Below, piece after piece: positions 35,565 to 44,022 of a DNA stretch of 64,000 nucleotides. Positions within the stretch are counted from its first letter, which is position 1; every line of letters starts with the position of its first letter. The notes beneath the pieces are model-generated. The model ran no database searches. It saw only the letters and a list, made by a program, of their open reading frames with translations, and was not told the origin of the DNA. This stretch comes from Roseateles sp049532965 (lineage in GTDB: Bacteria > Pseudomonadota > Gammaproteobacteria > Burkholderiales > Burkholderiaceae_C). The translations under genes and the position numbers were made by a program. The DNA lies in NCBI RefSeq assembly GCF_049532965.1, contig NZ_CP186694.1:2542001-2606000 (forward strand). Direction: 5' to 3'.

Positions 35565-37430
35565 TCAGTCAGTCTTGCGGTTGTCCGAAGCCGCCGCCCC
35601 CTGCGCCCCTGGGTTGCCGCGTTGACGTTGAGGACGTGGGCCATTGCTTTTCCTTGCATTGGCATTCTCAGCCTTCTCAGCCTTTTGCCGCTCGTATTCC
35701 TGCTTAAGAATATCTGCCGCCTGCTTGTTTGGGATGTCTTTAGGTTTATTCTTGTTGTAGCCCTCGTCGGTTTCGCAAAACCAAACCCCGTTGTTCTTCT
35801 CTTTGTGCCACCAGTCCTTGAACCCTTGGTCGTGACCATGACCGAACCAAGGGTCCAGACTGGCAACAAGTCCGTAGGGGTCAATCGACAAGAGTGGATT
35901 TCCCCCGACATATGCGTACGTGTTGATGCCCCCATCCAAGCCGATGGGGTCACTTTGGACATACCTCCCACTCGTCCCATCGTAATCCCGGAAGTAGTTG
36001 TAGCTCAGCCCCGACTCCTTGTCGAAGTACTGACCGGGGAAACGCAGGTTGAGCGTCACGGGTGTGAGGCCGGCTGGCGCCTCCTCGGGCGCCGTCGTGC
36101 CGAACGGCTCGCTGATCCAGCGCCAGCGCGTCGCGCTGTTCTTGTCCACCACCACGCACGGGGCGTTGAGGTGGTCCGAGTACACGTAGAACACCTCTGG
36201 CTCCGCCGCCGCGCCGTTGAGCACCGCCACAGGGATGTCGCCCAGCCACACGAACTCTTGTGATGGCGCCGTCCCGGCGTACTGGCCGAGCAGTTGCCCG
36301 CTCTGGTCGTAGACGAAGTGAGTGGTGGTCGAGCCCGTCATCTTGCGGATCCGCTGCCCACCCGCGTCGTAGCTGTAGTACCAGTTCACCCCCGCCTTCG
36401 TGAGCGAGTTGATCCGGTTGTCCAGCCGGTACGTTGTCGTATAGCCCAGGCCCGTGTCAGTCAGCGTGTTGCCCGCGGCGTCGTAGCTGAAGCTGCGCGT
36501 CGGATTGCTGATGCTGCTGAGCCGGTTGCTCGTGGCTTCGGTCGTGTAGCTCCTGGCCGTCCCATTGAGCGTGACACCGGTGCGGTTGCCATTGGCGTCG
36601 TAGCCAATCGTCCAGGACGCCGACGGCGTGACGATGCTCGTCAGCCGGCTCACCTCGTCGTAGCCGAAGCTCTGGTTCAGCGCCGAGGCTGCCGCGGTGG
36701 CCTGGCCCGTGGTGGCGTCCAGGTGCGTGTAGCTGACGATGCGATCCGCTGCGTCATACGTGATGTCGCGCACCACGCTGCCCAGCGAGTAGCGCACCAG
36801 CCGGCCATAGAGGTCGGAGATCCGCTCAACGGGCTGGGGACCTGCGGCGGTCTGGATCTGCCAGCTGCGAACGCCACCGAAGGGCTCCCACTGGATGTCG
36901 GTGATCAGCGGCTGCGCGGTGCTGGACGCGTCCTTGGCAACGCTCATCGACGTGGGCAGTCCGTTGGCGTACTGGATCGTCACCACGCGGCCCGAGGGAT
37001 ACGTGATGCGATTGAGGCGGCCAGCATCGTTGTAGCCGTAGCGCGTGGTCTGCACCACCGTGCCCACGGTCTGGATCACCGTGATCACCAGCCCTCTGGC
37101 GTCGTAGCCGTACTTGGTGTTGCCCGCTGTGCCCGTTGCGGCGGTCAGCCGGCCAATGCCATAGCCGAAGTCGCCGCCGGACTGGTCGTAGGTCCACGAG
37201 TAGTTGACTGAGCTCTGACCCGCCAGTGATTCCAGCTCGTGGTCGCCACCGTACTCGCCGCTACCCTTGATGCGCGCCGGTCGCCGTAGCCCGATGTCGC
37301 GGGCTCGCCATGGACGCGCGCTTGCAGCCTTATGAAGGGGCCGCGCTTTAAACGCCCGCTGCGTCTTCAGCGCCTCAATGACCGTCGGCCCCTTTCGGGG
37401 CCGACGGGGTGGGTTCTGGTGCCCCTGCAC
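35565..37430 (-). CDS. Orphan Rhs core fragment with a variable C-terminal tip
   Basis: The frame is 621 codons, but only from about 37222 downstream (SVNYSWTYDQSGG) is it Rhs. The first 70 codons do not match Rhs and may not be translated. YD repeats lead to the core end RDYDGTSGRYVQSDPIGLDG, then the boundary motif DPYGL. After it comes a unique tip of about 100 residues (DPWFGHGHDQGFKDWWHKEK, Lys/Asn-rich, ending in a Pro/Gln/Arg-rich tail). The core is about 95% identical by eye to the main rhs gene. No export signal is present, so this copy is probably silent and available for recombination with the main gene. Tip activity is unknown. Confidence 0.75.
   Translation of the reverse strand: MQGHQNPPRRPRKGPTVIEALKTQRAFKARPLHKAASARPWRARDIGLRRPARIKGSGEYGGDHELESLAGQSSVNYSWTYDQSGGDFGYGIGRLTAATGTAGNTKYGYDARGLVITVIQTVGTVVQTTRYGYNDAGRLNRITYPSGRVVTIQYANGLPTSMSVAKDASSTAQPLITDIQWEPFGGVRSWQIQTAAGPQPVERISDLYGRLVRYSLGSVVRDITYDAADRIVSYTHLDATTGQATAAASALNQSFGYDEVSRLTSIVTPSASWTIGYDANGNRTGVTLNGTARSYTTEATSNRLSSISNPTRSFSYDAAGNTLTDTGLGYTTTYRLDNRINSLTKAGVNWYYSYDAGGQRIRKMTGSTTTHFVYDQSGQLLGQYAGTAPSQEFVWLGDIPVAVLNGAAAEPEVFYVYSDHLNAPCVVVDKNSATRWRWISEPFGTTAPEEAPAGLTPVTLNLRFPGQYFDKESGLSYNYFRDYDGTSGRYVQSDPIGLDGGINTYAYVGGNPLLSIDPYGLVASLDPWFGHGHDQGFKDWWHKEKNNGVWFCETDEGYNKNKPKDIPNKQAADILKQEYERQKAEKAENANARKSNGPRPQRQRGNPGAQGAAASDNRKTD
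35909..37222. repeat. 1.3-kb duplication of the Rhs core, orphan copy
   Basis: Closely matches 39275-40587 over its whole length, with scattered substitutions and no visible indels in the parts compared. The edges fall at the tip junction on one side and inside the WTYDQSGG repeat region on the other. Confidence 0.9.
37382..37407. repeat. Perfect hairpin upstream of the orphan Rhs core
   Basis: CCGTCGGCCCC (37382-37392) with GGGGCCGACGG (37397-37407), loop TTTC. No T-run on either side. The adjacent 37223-37546 stretch otherwise holds only the 38-bp repeat and no convincing gene. Confidence 0.55.
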
Positions 37431-37448
37431 TTGGACCGCGCCTGCACG

Positions 37449-37486
37449 AGGTCGGCCCTCGCAGCGCTACGGCAACTCGCCTGGGG
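37449..37486. repeat. 38-bp dispersed repeat, copy 2
   Basis: Partner of 34891-34928: AGGTCGGCCCTCGCAGCGCT and onward to CGCCTGGGG. Together the two copies flank the orphan Rhs core, its tip and its immunity gene. Confidence 0.6.
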
Positions 37487-37546
37487 GCGGTCTTCAAGCT
37501 CATCAATGGGTCAGATTGCACATAGCTTCGTACGGGCACACGACAC

Positions 37547-38101
37547 TCACTTTGTCACGTCACGGGACTGCCGTTCATACGCCGCCACACATGCCTTCCC
37601 CTTCGCCGAAATTGCAGCTAGACCCAGACGGCGAAGATTCGCGAGCCGTCTAGCGACTTCCTTGTGGGGATCCTTCTCTGGGTTCGCCTCGATGTAGGCA
37701 TCGACCGAGCACAGCTCTTGGACCCGGTCATAGGGCATCATCGGAAGCAGGGTGCCAGGACATCGCCCCATTGCGACCTGCAGCGAGTAGTGGTGCCCTG
37801 CGAGCGCCTCCAAGTTGGTGGTTTGCAGGAGAGCCAGGCTTAGTGTCATCGCCTCGACGTCACACCGCTCAGTCAATTCACCGAGGTGCGCGCTCTGCGT
37901 TTCCCAGTATTCTGATAGTCGAGCATTCACAGCATCCGGTCCGTGGCTTTTCAGCAGCCGATTCAAGTCAGCAACCAACCGGTCCGCCGCGCTGGCGCCC
38001 GCGCTGAGCGCCAGCACTAGTGCGACTAGTGTTGCTTGCCAAGCGAGACGCCAGGCGCCAGTTAGTTGCGAATTACGTGAACGATGACGTTCTTGTTGCA
38101 T
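37547..38101 (-). CDS. Secreted protein, candidate periplasmic immunity factor
   Basis: 184 residues. A signal peptide (WQATLVALVLALSAGASAAD, about residues 18-37) predicts export to the periplasm. The mature part is helical with several Cys (in ERCDVEAM, MGRCPGT, ELCSVDA and GKACVAAY), compatible with disulphides. No family recognised. Its start overlaps the end of the toxin-like fragment at 38062-38307 by 40 bases. A periplasmic partner would fit a toxin that attacks the cell wall, and the upstream fragment has a motif in keeping with that. Confidence 0.6.
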   Translation of the reverse strand: MQQERHRSRNSQLTGAWRLAWQATLVALVLALSAGASAADRLVADLNRLLKSHGPDAVNARLSEYWETQSAHLGELTERCDVEAMTLSLALLQTTNLEALAGHHYSLQVAMGRCPGTLLPMMPYDRVQELCSVDAYIEANPEKDPHKEVARRLANLRRLGLAAISAKGKACVAAYERQSRDVTK

Positions 38102-38307
38102 TGGTTCTTCTCCAGCTCCCACAGCCGCTGACAGTAGTCGCCGCGAACGGTCAGACAGCCTTCTGACCCCCGATTGCTGTCGCTTCTGCACTGCCCATAG
38201 TTCTGGCAGTGCAAATGCACGTAGTCGGCGAAAGACATCCCGCTCTGCGCAGGATTCGGCCCGAGGGTTGGGATGCGCCCGTTGTTGTTAAGTACAACTC
38301 CCGGGCC
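38062..38307 (-). pseudogene. Displaced Rhs-type toxin tip with SxGC motif
   Basis: About 81 codons, GPGVVLNNNGRIPTLGPNPA to the stop. No start codon or Rhs core is attached, so it is a detached tip rather than a whole gene. It contains HLHCQNYGQC and NRGSEGCLTVRGDYCQRLW. The SxGC(x)nD arrangement, with nearby His, resembles the catalytic motif of L,D-transpeptidase-fold toxins such as Tlde1/DUF2778. That assignment is tentative. The next gene encodes an exported protein, consistent with a periplasmic target. The upstream DNA is dispersed repeat B. Confidence 0.5.
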
Positions 38308-38432
38308 ACGTGCTCTGGCACTTCGAAACCCGCCTGGGGGCGGGTGCGCCTTCGCGCCAGGCCAGGCGGCTGCCTGACCTGCCCGCCGTCCTTCGGCGGC
38401 GGCTCCAACCCATCCCCCGCCCTTCCCAGGAA

Positions 38433-38526
38433 GGGGAGCGAGTCGCCCTCTGCCGTCAGCGGTGCATGCCACTTCGTCCGCATGCACCGCCCTCGGCGAG
38501 CGTCGAACGGCACGCCACCGCGTCAA
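38433..38526. repeat. Dispersed repeat, copy B with perfect hairpin
   Basis: Same element as 31401-31493. This copy has a perfect 11-base-pair stem: GCGGTGCATGC (38459-38469) with GCATGCACCGC (38480-38490), around a loop containing CACTTCGT. It lies between the main Rhs immunity gene and the displaced tip. Confidence 0.75.
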
Positions 38527-38591
38527 GGCCCAAGCCCTTCGGGTGGCCATTGACCAGCCTGGACTCGGCGGCCCGCCCGAAGCGTTCCCCC

Positions 38592-38825
38592 TCATGATGC
38601 AGACCGCTCAACAAGCTCCAGGTCTTCATCCGCCTGCTCGTAATGAACCACCCCGAGCCTCTGGAAGTTGACCATCACCCCCCGCTTTAGATACTCCCAC
38701 TGGTCCCGGGGGTAGTCAGAGGTGAATTCGTCTGTGTCGATAGAACAGACCACGACCCCCTCTGAACCATCACTGAGCTTCACCTTGTCGCCCAGCCTAG
38801 CTTCTTGTCCGTCGGAATATCTCAT
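38592..38825 (-). CDS. Immunity protein of the main Rhs toxin
   Basis: 77 residues starting MRYSDGQEARLGDKVKLSDG, with GAGGGCGA before the ATG and only 10 bases after the rhs stop. The sequence GVVVCSIDTDEFTSDYP and YLKRGVMVNF belongs to a small-protein family I recall as recurring directly downstream of rhs genes with this tip type. It should bind and block the tip in the cytoplasm of the producer. Formal family name not recalled. Confidence 0.75.
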   Translation of the reverse strand: MRYSDGQEARLGDKVKLSDGSEGVVVCSIDTDEFTSDYPRDQWEYLKRGVMVNFQRLGVVHYEQADEDLELVERSAS

Positions 38826-38835
38826 CGTGTCGCCC

Positions 38836-41097
38836 TCAATTCGCGAACGGCTCAATGGGTATCGCTCCAACAGGCAGCGCAGTAGGTGGCACCGCACCTA
38901 CTGCTTGCCAGAAGCATTGGCAGTTTTTCGGGTTTTGGTTGGCCTTGTAGATGTTGTAGTGTGGACCCGTGATGCCGTGCTGCGCCTTACCAGGCGGAGG
39001 GGTGTCCATTGGCCGATACGCAATGGTCCCCGCCGGAACCACTTTGCCGCTGACAGTCTTGCAAGGCTGGCATGGCTGATTTGGCGGGCATTCGTCCGTC
39101 TTCGCGGTGTCCCCCGGCGTACTAATGATGGCCAACAGTGCAGCACCACCCATGAGCGCCGTGCCAATGCCCGCACCCACACCGCAGCCGAGCGGCCCAG
39201 CCCATGCACCTGCGAGGCATCCCACCCCGGGGTTCAATCCATTCGGGTCCGAGTAAAGCAACGGGTTGTTCAGCACGTACGCATACGTGTTGATGCCGCC
39301 GTTCAGCCCGATGGGGTCGGATTGCGAATACCGTCCACTCGTCCCATCGTAATCCCGGAAGTAGTTGTAGCTCAGCCCCGACTCCTTGTCGAAGTACTGG
39401 CCGGGGAAGCGCAGGTTGAGGGTCACGGGTGCGAGACCGGCTGGTGCCTCCTCAGGCGCCGTCGTGCCGAACGGTTCGCTGAGCCAGCGCCAGCGCGTGG
39501 CGCTGTTCTTGTCCACCACCACGCGCGGCGCGTTGAGGTGGTCCGAGTACACGTAGAGCACCTCTGGCTCCGCCGCTGCGCCGTTGAGCACCGCCACAGG
39601 GATATCGCCCAGCCACACGAACTCTTGTGATGGCGTCGTCCCGGCGTACTGGCCGAGCAACTGCCCGTTCTGGTCGTAGACGAAATGCGTGTTCTGGGAT
39701 CCGTTGTTCTTGCGGATCCGCTGCCCACCCGCGTCGTAGCTGTAGTACCAGCTCACCCCCGCCTTCGTGAGCGAGTTGATCCGGTTATCCAGCCGGTACG
39801 CCGTCGTGTAGCCCAGGCCCGTGTCGGTCAGCGTGTTGCCCGCGGCGTCGTAGCTGAAGCTGCGCGTCGGGTCGCTGATGCTGCTGAGCCGGTTGCTCGT
39901 GGCCTCGGTCGTGTAGCTCCGGGCCGTGCCGTTGAGCGTGACACCGGTGCGGTTGCCATTGGCGTCGTAGCCAATCGTCCAGGAGGTCGATGGCGTGACG
40001 ATGCTCGTCAGCCGGCTCACCTCGTCGTAGCCGAAGCTCTGGTTCAGCGCCGAGGCTGCCGCGGTGGCCTGGCCCGTCGCTGCGTCCAGGTGCGTGTAGC
40101 TGACGATGCGGTCGGCTGCGTCATACGTGATGTCGCGCACCACGCTGCCCAGCGAGTAGCGCACCAGCCGGCCATACAGGTCGGAGATGCGCTCAACCGG
40201 CTGGGGACCTGAAGCAGTCTGGATCTGCCAGCTGCGAACGCCGCCGAAAGGCTCCCACTGGATGTCGGTGATCAGCGGCTGCGCGGTGCTGGACGCGTCC
40301 TTGGCAACGCTCATCGACGTCGGCAGTCCATGAGCGTACTGGATCGTCACCACGCGGCCCGAGGGATACGTGATGCGATTGATGCGGCCGGCATCGTTGT
40401 AGCCGTAGCGCGTGGTCTGCACCACCGTGCCCACGGTCTGGATCACCGTGATCACCAGGCCTCTGGCGTCATAGCCGTACTTGGTGTTGCCCGCTGTGCC
40501 GGTGGCGGTGGTCAGCCGGCCAATGCCGTAGCCGAAGTCGCCGCCCGACTGGTCGTAGGTCCACGAGTAGTTGACCGAGTTCTGACCGGTCTTGGAGTAC
40601 ACCGCCGACGTCACCCGGTTGAGGTCGTCGTAGACGTAGGTGGCGAGCACACCGCGGCTGTCGGTGCGCGTGAGCAGATTGCCGTTCGGATCGAAGGTGC
40701 TGTTGGCGGTGCCGGTGTCGGGACTCGAGAGCTGGGTCAAGTCACCCAGCCCGTTGCGCTGGTACGAAGTCACCAGCTTGCGAGGATCGGTGACCTGCTT
40801 GAGCTGATCGAGCCCGTCGTAGCCCAGCGCCGTCACGCCATTGCGGGCATCGGTGTTGGTCTTGACCCGGTCCAGTGCGTCGTATGCGTTGGTCGTCGTG
40901 AAGCCAAAGCCATTCACGCCCTTGCCCTTGATGACCTTCGTGAGGTTGCCCTTGGCGTCGTACTCGTAGTCGGTGACGGGTGCCGGTGATACCGGCGGGG
41001 GCGGCAGCGTGGCCGCATGCGCGGTCATGCCGATCAGTGCGGCCATTGCAGCCGCGAGCGTGCTCCGGCACTTGAAGCGCCCATGGTTCTTCTTCAT
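38836..41097 (-). CDS. Rhs core protein with signal peptide and C-terminal toxin tip (second half of a split Rhs)
   Basis: 753 residues. It begins with its own Sec signal (STLAAAMAALIGMTAHAAT), then YD repeats from residue 42, and the conserved core end DGTSGRYSQSDPIGLNG followed by YVLNNPLLYSDPNGL. The tip of about 130 residues starts with a hydrophobic glycine-rich segment (VGAGIGTALMGGAALLAII), then a Cys-rich stretch (CPPNQPCQPC), and ends in GPHYNIYKANQNPKNCQCFW. I have seen similar ends on Rhs proteins elsewhere, but not a defined activity. The start lies four bases after the stop of the preceding Rhs gene, so the two are almost certainly co-translated. Confidence 0.85.
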   Translation of the reverse strand: MKKNHGRFKCRSTLAAAMAALIGMTAHAATLPPPPVSPAPVTDYEYDAKGNLTKVIKGKGVNGFGFTTTNAYDALDRVKTNTDARNGVTALGYDGLDQLKQVTDPRKLVTSYQRNGLGDLTQLSSPDTGTANSTFDPNGNLLTRTDSRGVLATYVYDDLNRVTSAVYSKTGQNSVNYSWTYDQSGGDFGYGIGRLTTATGTAGNTKYGYDARGLVITVIQTVGTVVQTTRYGYNDAGRINRITYPSGRVVTIQYAHGLPTSMSVAKDASSTAQPLITDIQWEPFGGVRSWQIQTASGPQPVERISDLYGRLVRYSLGSVVRDITYDAADRIVSYTHLDAATGQATAAASALNQSFGYDEVSRLTSIVTPSTSWTIGYDANGNRTGVTLNGTARSYTTEATSNRLSSISDPTRSFSYDAAGNTLTDTGLGYTTAYRLDNRINSLTKAGVSWYYSYDAGGQRIRKNNGSQNTHFVYDQNGQLLGQYAGTTPSQEFVWLGDIPVAVLNGAAAEPEVLYVYSDHLNAPRVVVDKNSATRWRWLSEPFGTTAPEEAPAGLAPVTLNLRFPGQYFDKESGLSYNYFRDYDGTSGRYSQSDPIGLNGGINTYAYVLNNPLLYSDPNGLNPGVGCLAGAWAGPLGCGVGAGIGTALMGGAALLAIISTPGDTAKTDECPPNQPCQPCKTVSGKVVPAGTIAYRPMDTPPPGKAQHGITGPHYNIYKANQNPKNCQCFWQAVGAVPPTALPVGAIPIEPFAN
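39275..40587. repeat. 1.3-kb Rhs core duplication, main-locus copy
   Basis: Counterpart of 35909-37222. High similarity stops at the tip boundary, so the two genes share core but not toxin. Confidence 0.9.
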
Positions 41098-41101
41098 TGA
41101 T

Positions 41102-43804
41102 TCACTCCCTCCCTGTCGCTTGTTGTGCTCGACCCAGCGCGTCGAACGCGCGGTTCATCGACCGCTTGAGCGTGCCTTGCGGGTCTTTGGCGTCTTCCTT
41201 GGTCCGATTGCCGCTGGCATCCAGCGCGTAGGCGATGCGGTTGCCGAGCGTGTCCGACACGGCAATCAAGCGATGCGCATCGTCGTACTCGTAGCTCACC
41301 GCGCTGCCATCGGGTTGCGTCGACTTCTTGAGCAGGCCCGTTGGCCAGTACTCGTAGCTCGTCACCTTGCCTGCCGTCGTCGTCGACGTCAGGCGCTGGC
41401 GCAGGTCGTACGCGTAGCTCGTGGAGGTGCCGTTGGCATCGACCATCTCCAGCGGCTGGCCGTACGCGTTGTAGCGAGGGAAGGTCGTGACATGCCCGGC
41501 TGCATTGATCGTCGACTTCAAGTCCCCAATCGTGTGATCGGTCGTCGTGTCGGTGTAGTACGCGTTGGTCGTGATGACCTTGCCGCGCGAGTCCGTCTCG
41601 GTCAGCACCTGCCCCGTGGCGTTGTAGGTCCACCGGGTCGCGCGAGCTGGCACGCCGCTCTGCAGCACGGCATTGAAGCCCTGCCCTCCCGCCTCGTCGG
41701 TCGTCGCCTGCTCCACGCGCTTGCACAGCACGACGATTGGCTTGCCATCAGGCAGCTTCGCGTCCGCGGGCGCGCAGCTGGCCACCGCGTTGGCATTGAA
41801 CGGATCAGGCTGGCCGTTGTAGACCTGCGTCGTGATGCGGCGTGGCTCGGCCGTCTTCACCGCAAGCGGCCAATCCGGATGCCATTGCGTCGACACCTTG
41901 CGCGTGCCGGCGGGGAGCGTGCCCGCGACCGATGCGCAATCGACCGCCGCAGTCAGTCCTTCGACGCGGGACGTCTCCAGGTTCCGGCTCATGTCGTAGT
42001 TCATGCAGCTGCGGTTGCCATTGAAGTCATCGAGCCGCGTGACGTTCAGGTTGGCATCGAACGAACGCGAGGACGTCACCGCAGCGCTTCCGGCGCCTGC
42101 CGCCTGAGACTTGAGTGTCCACTTCGGCAGCCCGAACGAAGCCGTCGACTCCAGCGCCTGCACCTCTCCGTTGGGCAGTCGCACCATCGTGCGCACAGGC
42201 GGCTTCAGTTCATGGTCGCGCCACACCACACCGGCGTCGGGGTCGTATCGCTCCGCGACCTTCATTTCCGGCGGCGTTTCCCACGTCACCAAATACGAAT
42301 CCAGTCCCAGCGCCCGCTGCGTGGACACCGCCCGCCCGAGCGAGTCATAGCCGTAGGTGGCCGCACGCGCGCCGCGCTCGTCCAGGTAGCCCGTCAGCGC
42401 CCAGGACAGGTCGGCGTGCTCGTACATCATCTGCTGTGCAGTTCCGTCAGCCCATTCCAGCCGGCCGACCTGTCCGTTCGCGCCGTAGCCGATCGTGACC
42501 CGGCCCTGACCGGGATCCACGATGGCAGCCACGCGCGACGCCGGTTCCGCGCCCACGAGCGTGTATTCGAAGAGCCACCGGCGCCCGAAGTGGTCCGTCA
42601 GGGACAGCGGAAGACCTTCGTCCTGCGCCTCCACGGTCACCGTGCCAATGCCAGTCCTCGCGATCGACAGGGAGCGTCCATCCAGCGCGGTGATCTTGAG
42701 CAACTGCCCGCGGTCGTTGTACTCCTCCAGCCGCATCGCGTCCGCATCCCGGTAGAGGTAGCCCTGGGTCGTGCTGCTCAGCCGGTCGTTCAGCATGCCG
42801 CTCGCCGGCGCGAGGCCAGCAGCGCCTTGTTGAAAAGTGGTCCAGGCGCCTCCTCCGCGCGACACATTGACCAGACGCGCATTGCCAACCGTCGAGAAGT
42901 ACAGCCCCTTGTCAAAGCTCGCCGTCCATTGCGGACCGAAGGTCGCGGGGTTCGAACGCGGGAACGGCGAGGCTCCGGGCTCGTACTGGATCTTCTCGGA
43001 GTTGTAGATCAGGCTCAGCCCGGCCCAAGGCTGCCCGCCTGCGGCAATCGACTGCACTTTCAGGCCCTGCTCCGGAAAGATCGGATTGCCGTAGCAGGTA
43101 TTGCAAGGCTTGAAGATCATCCGATCCGCTACAGGCACGCAGCTGTCGCCTTCCGGGACGAAGACGCCGTTGCGGCACACGCATTCTCGGGTGGCACCGT
43201 CGAAATCAATGCCATCCGTCGTCCCGCCCGGTGTTCGGCACATCTTCTTAATGAGCACGGAATTCTTGAAAGTGACCGTCTGGCCCGGAGGGCTGTAACA
43301 GTTCTCTTTCGCCAGAGTGACTGTGGTGCCTGTGTAGCGACATGTTCCAATCCCATAGTGGAGATAGGGTTGGAACTCACAGGCGCCGACAGTCCACGAT
43401 ATGGGTGCCGTGCACGATTTCGGGTCGTAATCGTTCCTGTAGCTCAGCAAGAACGCCATGGCGCGAGCCAAGGTCTGCTCCGGCGTTCCATAGGTTTTGC
43501 CGTCCACCCGAATCTTGTATACGTCACAGAGGTTGTCCGGTGTGATGTCGGCAGTGGCCGGACAGGTGTCACCGGCGTACGAAGAGCCATAGAAGTTCGT
43601 CGAGGCGTCGTCCCACTTGACCGGCGGCAAGCGCCGGTCATACGCGTGGACGTGCAAGGCACCGAGCATTGCCGCGCAACACAACACGGCACGAACCACG
43701 GTGAGGATGAGCTGCCACCATGCTGTCCTCCGCACGTCGGCCCCCCATGCAAGCGGCGCAGTCGCCCCAGGACGCAGGCAACGAGAACGGAATGAAAACC
43801 ACAT
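41102..43804 (-). CDS. Rhs/YD-repeat protein, first half of a split Rhs
   Basis: 900 residues. A hydrophobic segment at about 31-54 (QLILTVVRAVLCCAAMLGAL) acts as a signal or anchor after a long basic N-region. A Cys-rich head follows, with CNTCYGNPIFPEQG leading into the DUF6531-type start of the Rhs shell, and then YD repeats to the end (RAFDALGRAQQATGRE). It stops before the core end motif, and the next gene supplies the remaining repeats, core end and tip. CTGGAG before the ATG at 43804 supports the start. No VgrG, PAAR or EagR-type gene is adjacent, so type VI delivery is not indicated; a Sec-dependent, wall- or membrane-associated route is more likely. Confidence 0.85.
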   Translation of the reverse strand: MWFSFRSRCLRPGATAPLAWGADVRRTAWWQLILTVVRAVLCCAAMLGALHVHAYDRRLPPVKWDDASTNFYGSSYAGDTCPATADITPDNLCDVYKIRVDGKTYGTPEQTLARAMAFLLSYRNDYDPKSCTAPISWTVGACEFQPYLHYGIGTCRYTGTTVTLAKENCYSPPGQTVTFKNSVLIKKMCRTPGGTTDGIDFDGATRECVCRNGVFVPEGDSCVPVADRMIFKPCNTCYGNPIFPEQGLKVQSIAAGGQPWAGLSLIYNSEKIQYEPGASPFPRSNPATFGPQWTASFDKGLYFSTVGNARLVNVSRGGGAWTTFQQGAAGLAPASGMLNDRLSSTTQGYLYRDADAMRLEEYNDRGQLLKITALDGRSLSIARTGIGTVTVEAQDEGLPLSLTDHFGRRWLFEYTLVGAEPASRVAAIVDPGQGRVTIGYGANGQVGRLEWADGTAQQMMYEHADLSWALTGYLDERGARAATYGYDSLGRAVSTQRALGLDSYLVTWETPPEMKVAERYDPDAGVVWRDHELKPPVRTMVRLPNGEVQALESTASFGLPKWTLKSQAAGAGSAAVTSSRSFDANLNVTRLDDFNGNRSCMNYDMSRNLETSRVEGLTAAVDCASVAGTLPAGTRKVSTQWHPDWPLAVKTAEPRRITTQVYNGQPDPFNANAVASCAPADAKLPDGKPIVVLCKRVEQATTDEAGGQGFNAVLQSGVPARATRWTYNATGQVLTETDSRGKVITTNAYYTDTTTDHTIGDLKSTINAAGHVTTFPRYNAYGQPLEMVDANGTSTSYAYDLRQRLTSTTTAGKVTSYEYWPTGLLKKSTQPDGSAVSYEYDDAHRLIAVSDTLGNRIAYALDASGNRTKEDAKDPQGTLKRSMNRAFDALGRAQQATGRE

Positions 43805-44022
43805 GAGCGACTCCAGCGATGCAAGACAAACGCATCAGGGAGCCGGCGCCATTCCACAGCGGCGCGCATCGAGTCACGGCCGACGTCTATTGCGCGTACC
43901 GTGCTGAACCTCTCTCCCTGATTTGGTGGGCGATTCTGCCGGAAGCGTGCTTCTTTCAAGGCGGTCTCCCGGGGCAATTACACGTGTCACGCCCGCATCA
44001 CAGTCGAATGCCTGGCTCGCCT

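Noticed and set aside
38062..38595. 177-residue minus-strand protein as a whole gene
   Set aside because: Its first half is translated dispersed repeat; only the last 81 codons look like real protein, hence annotated as a detached tip.
38836..43804. Type VI-delivered Rhs effector
   Set aside because: No PAAR, VgrG or EagR-like gene is adjacent, and both halves begin with Sec-type hydrophobic signals.
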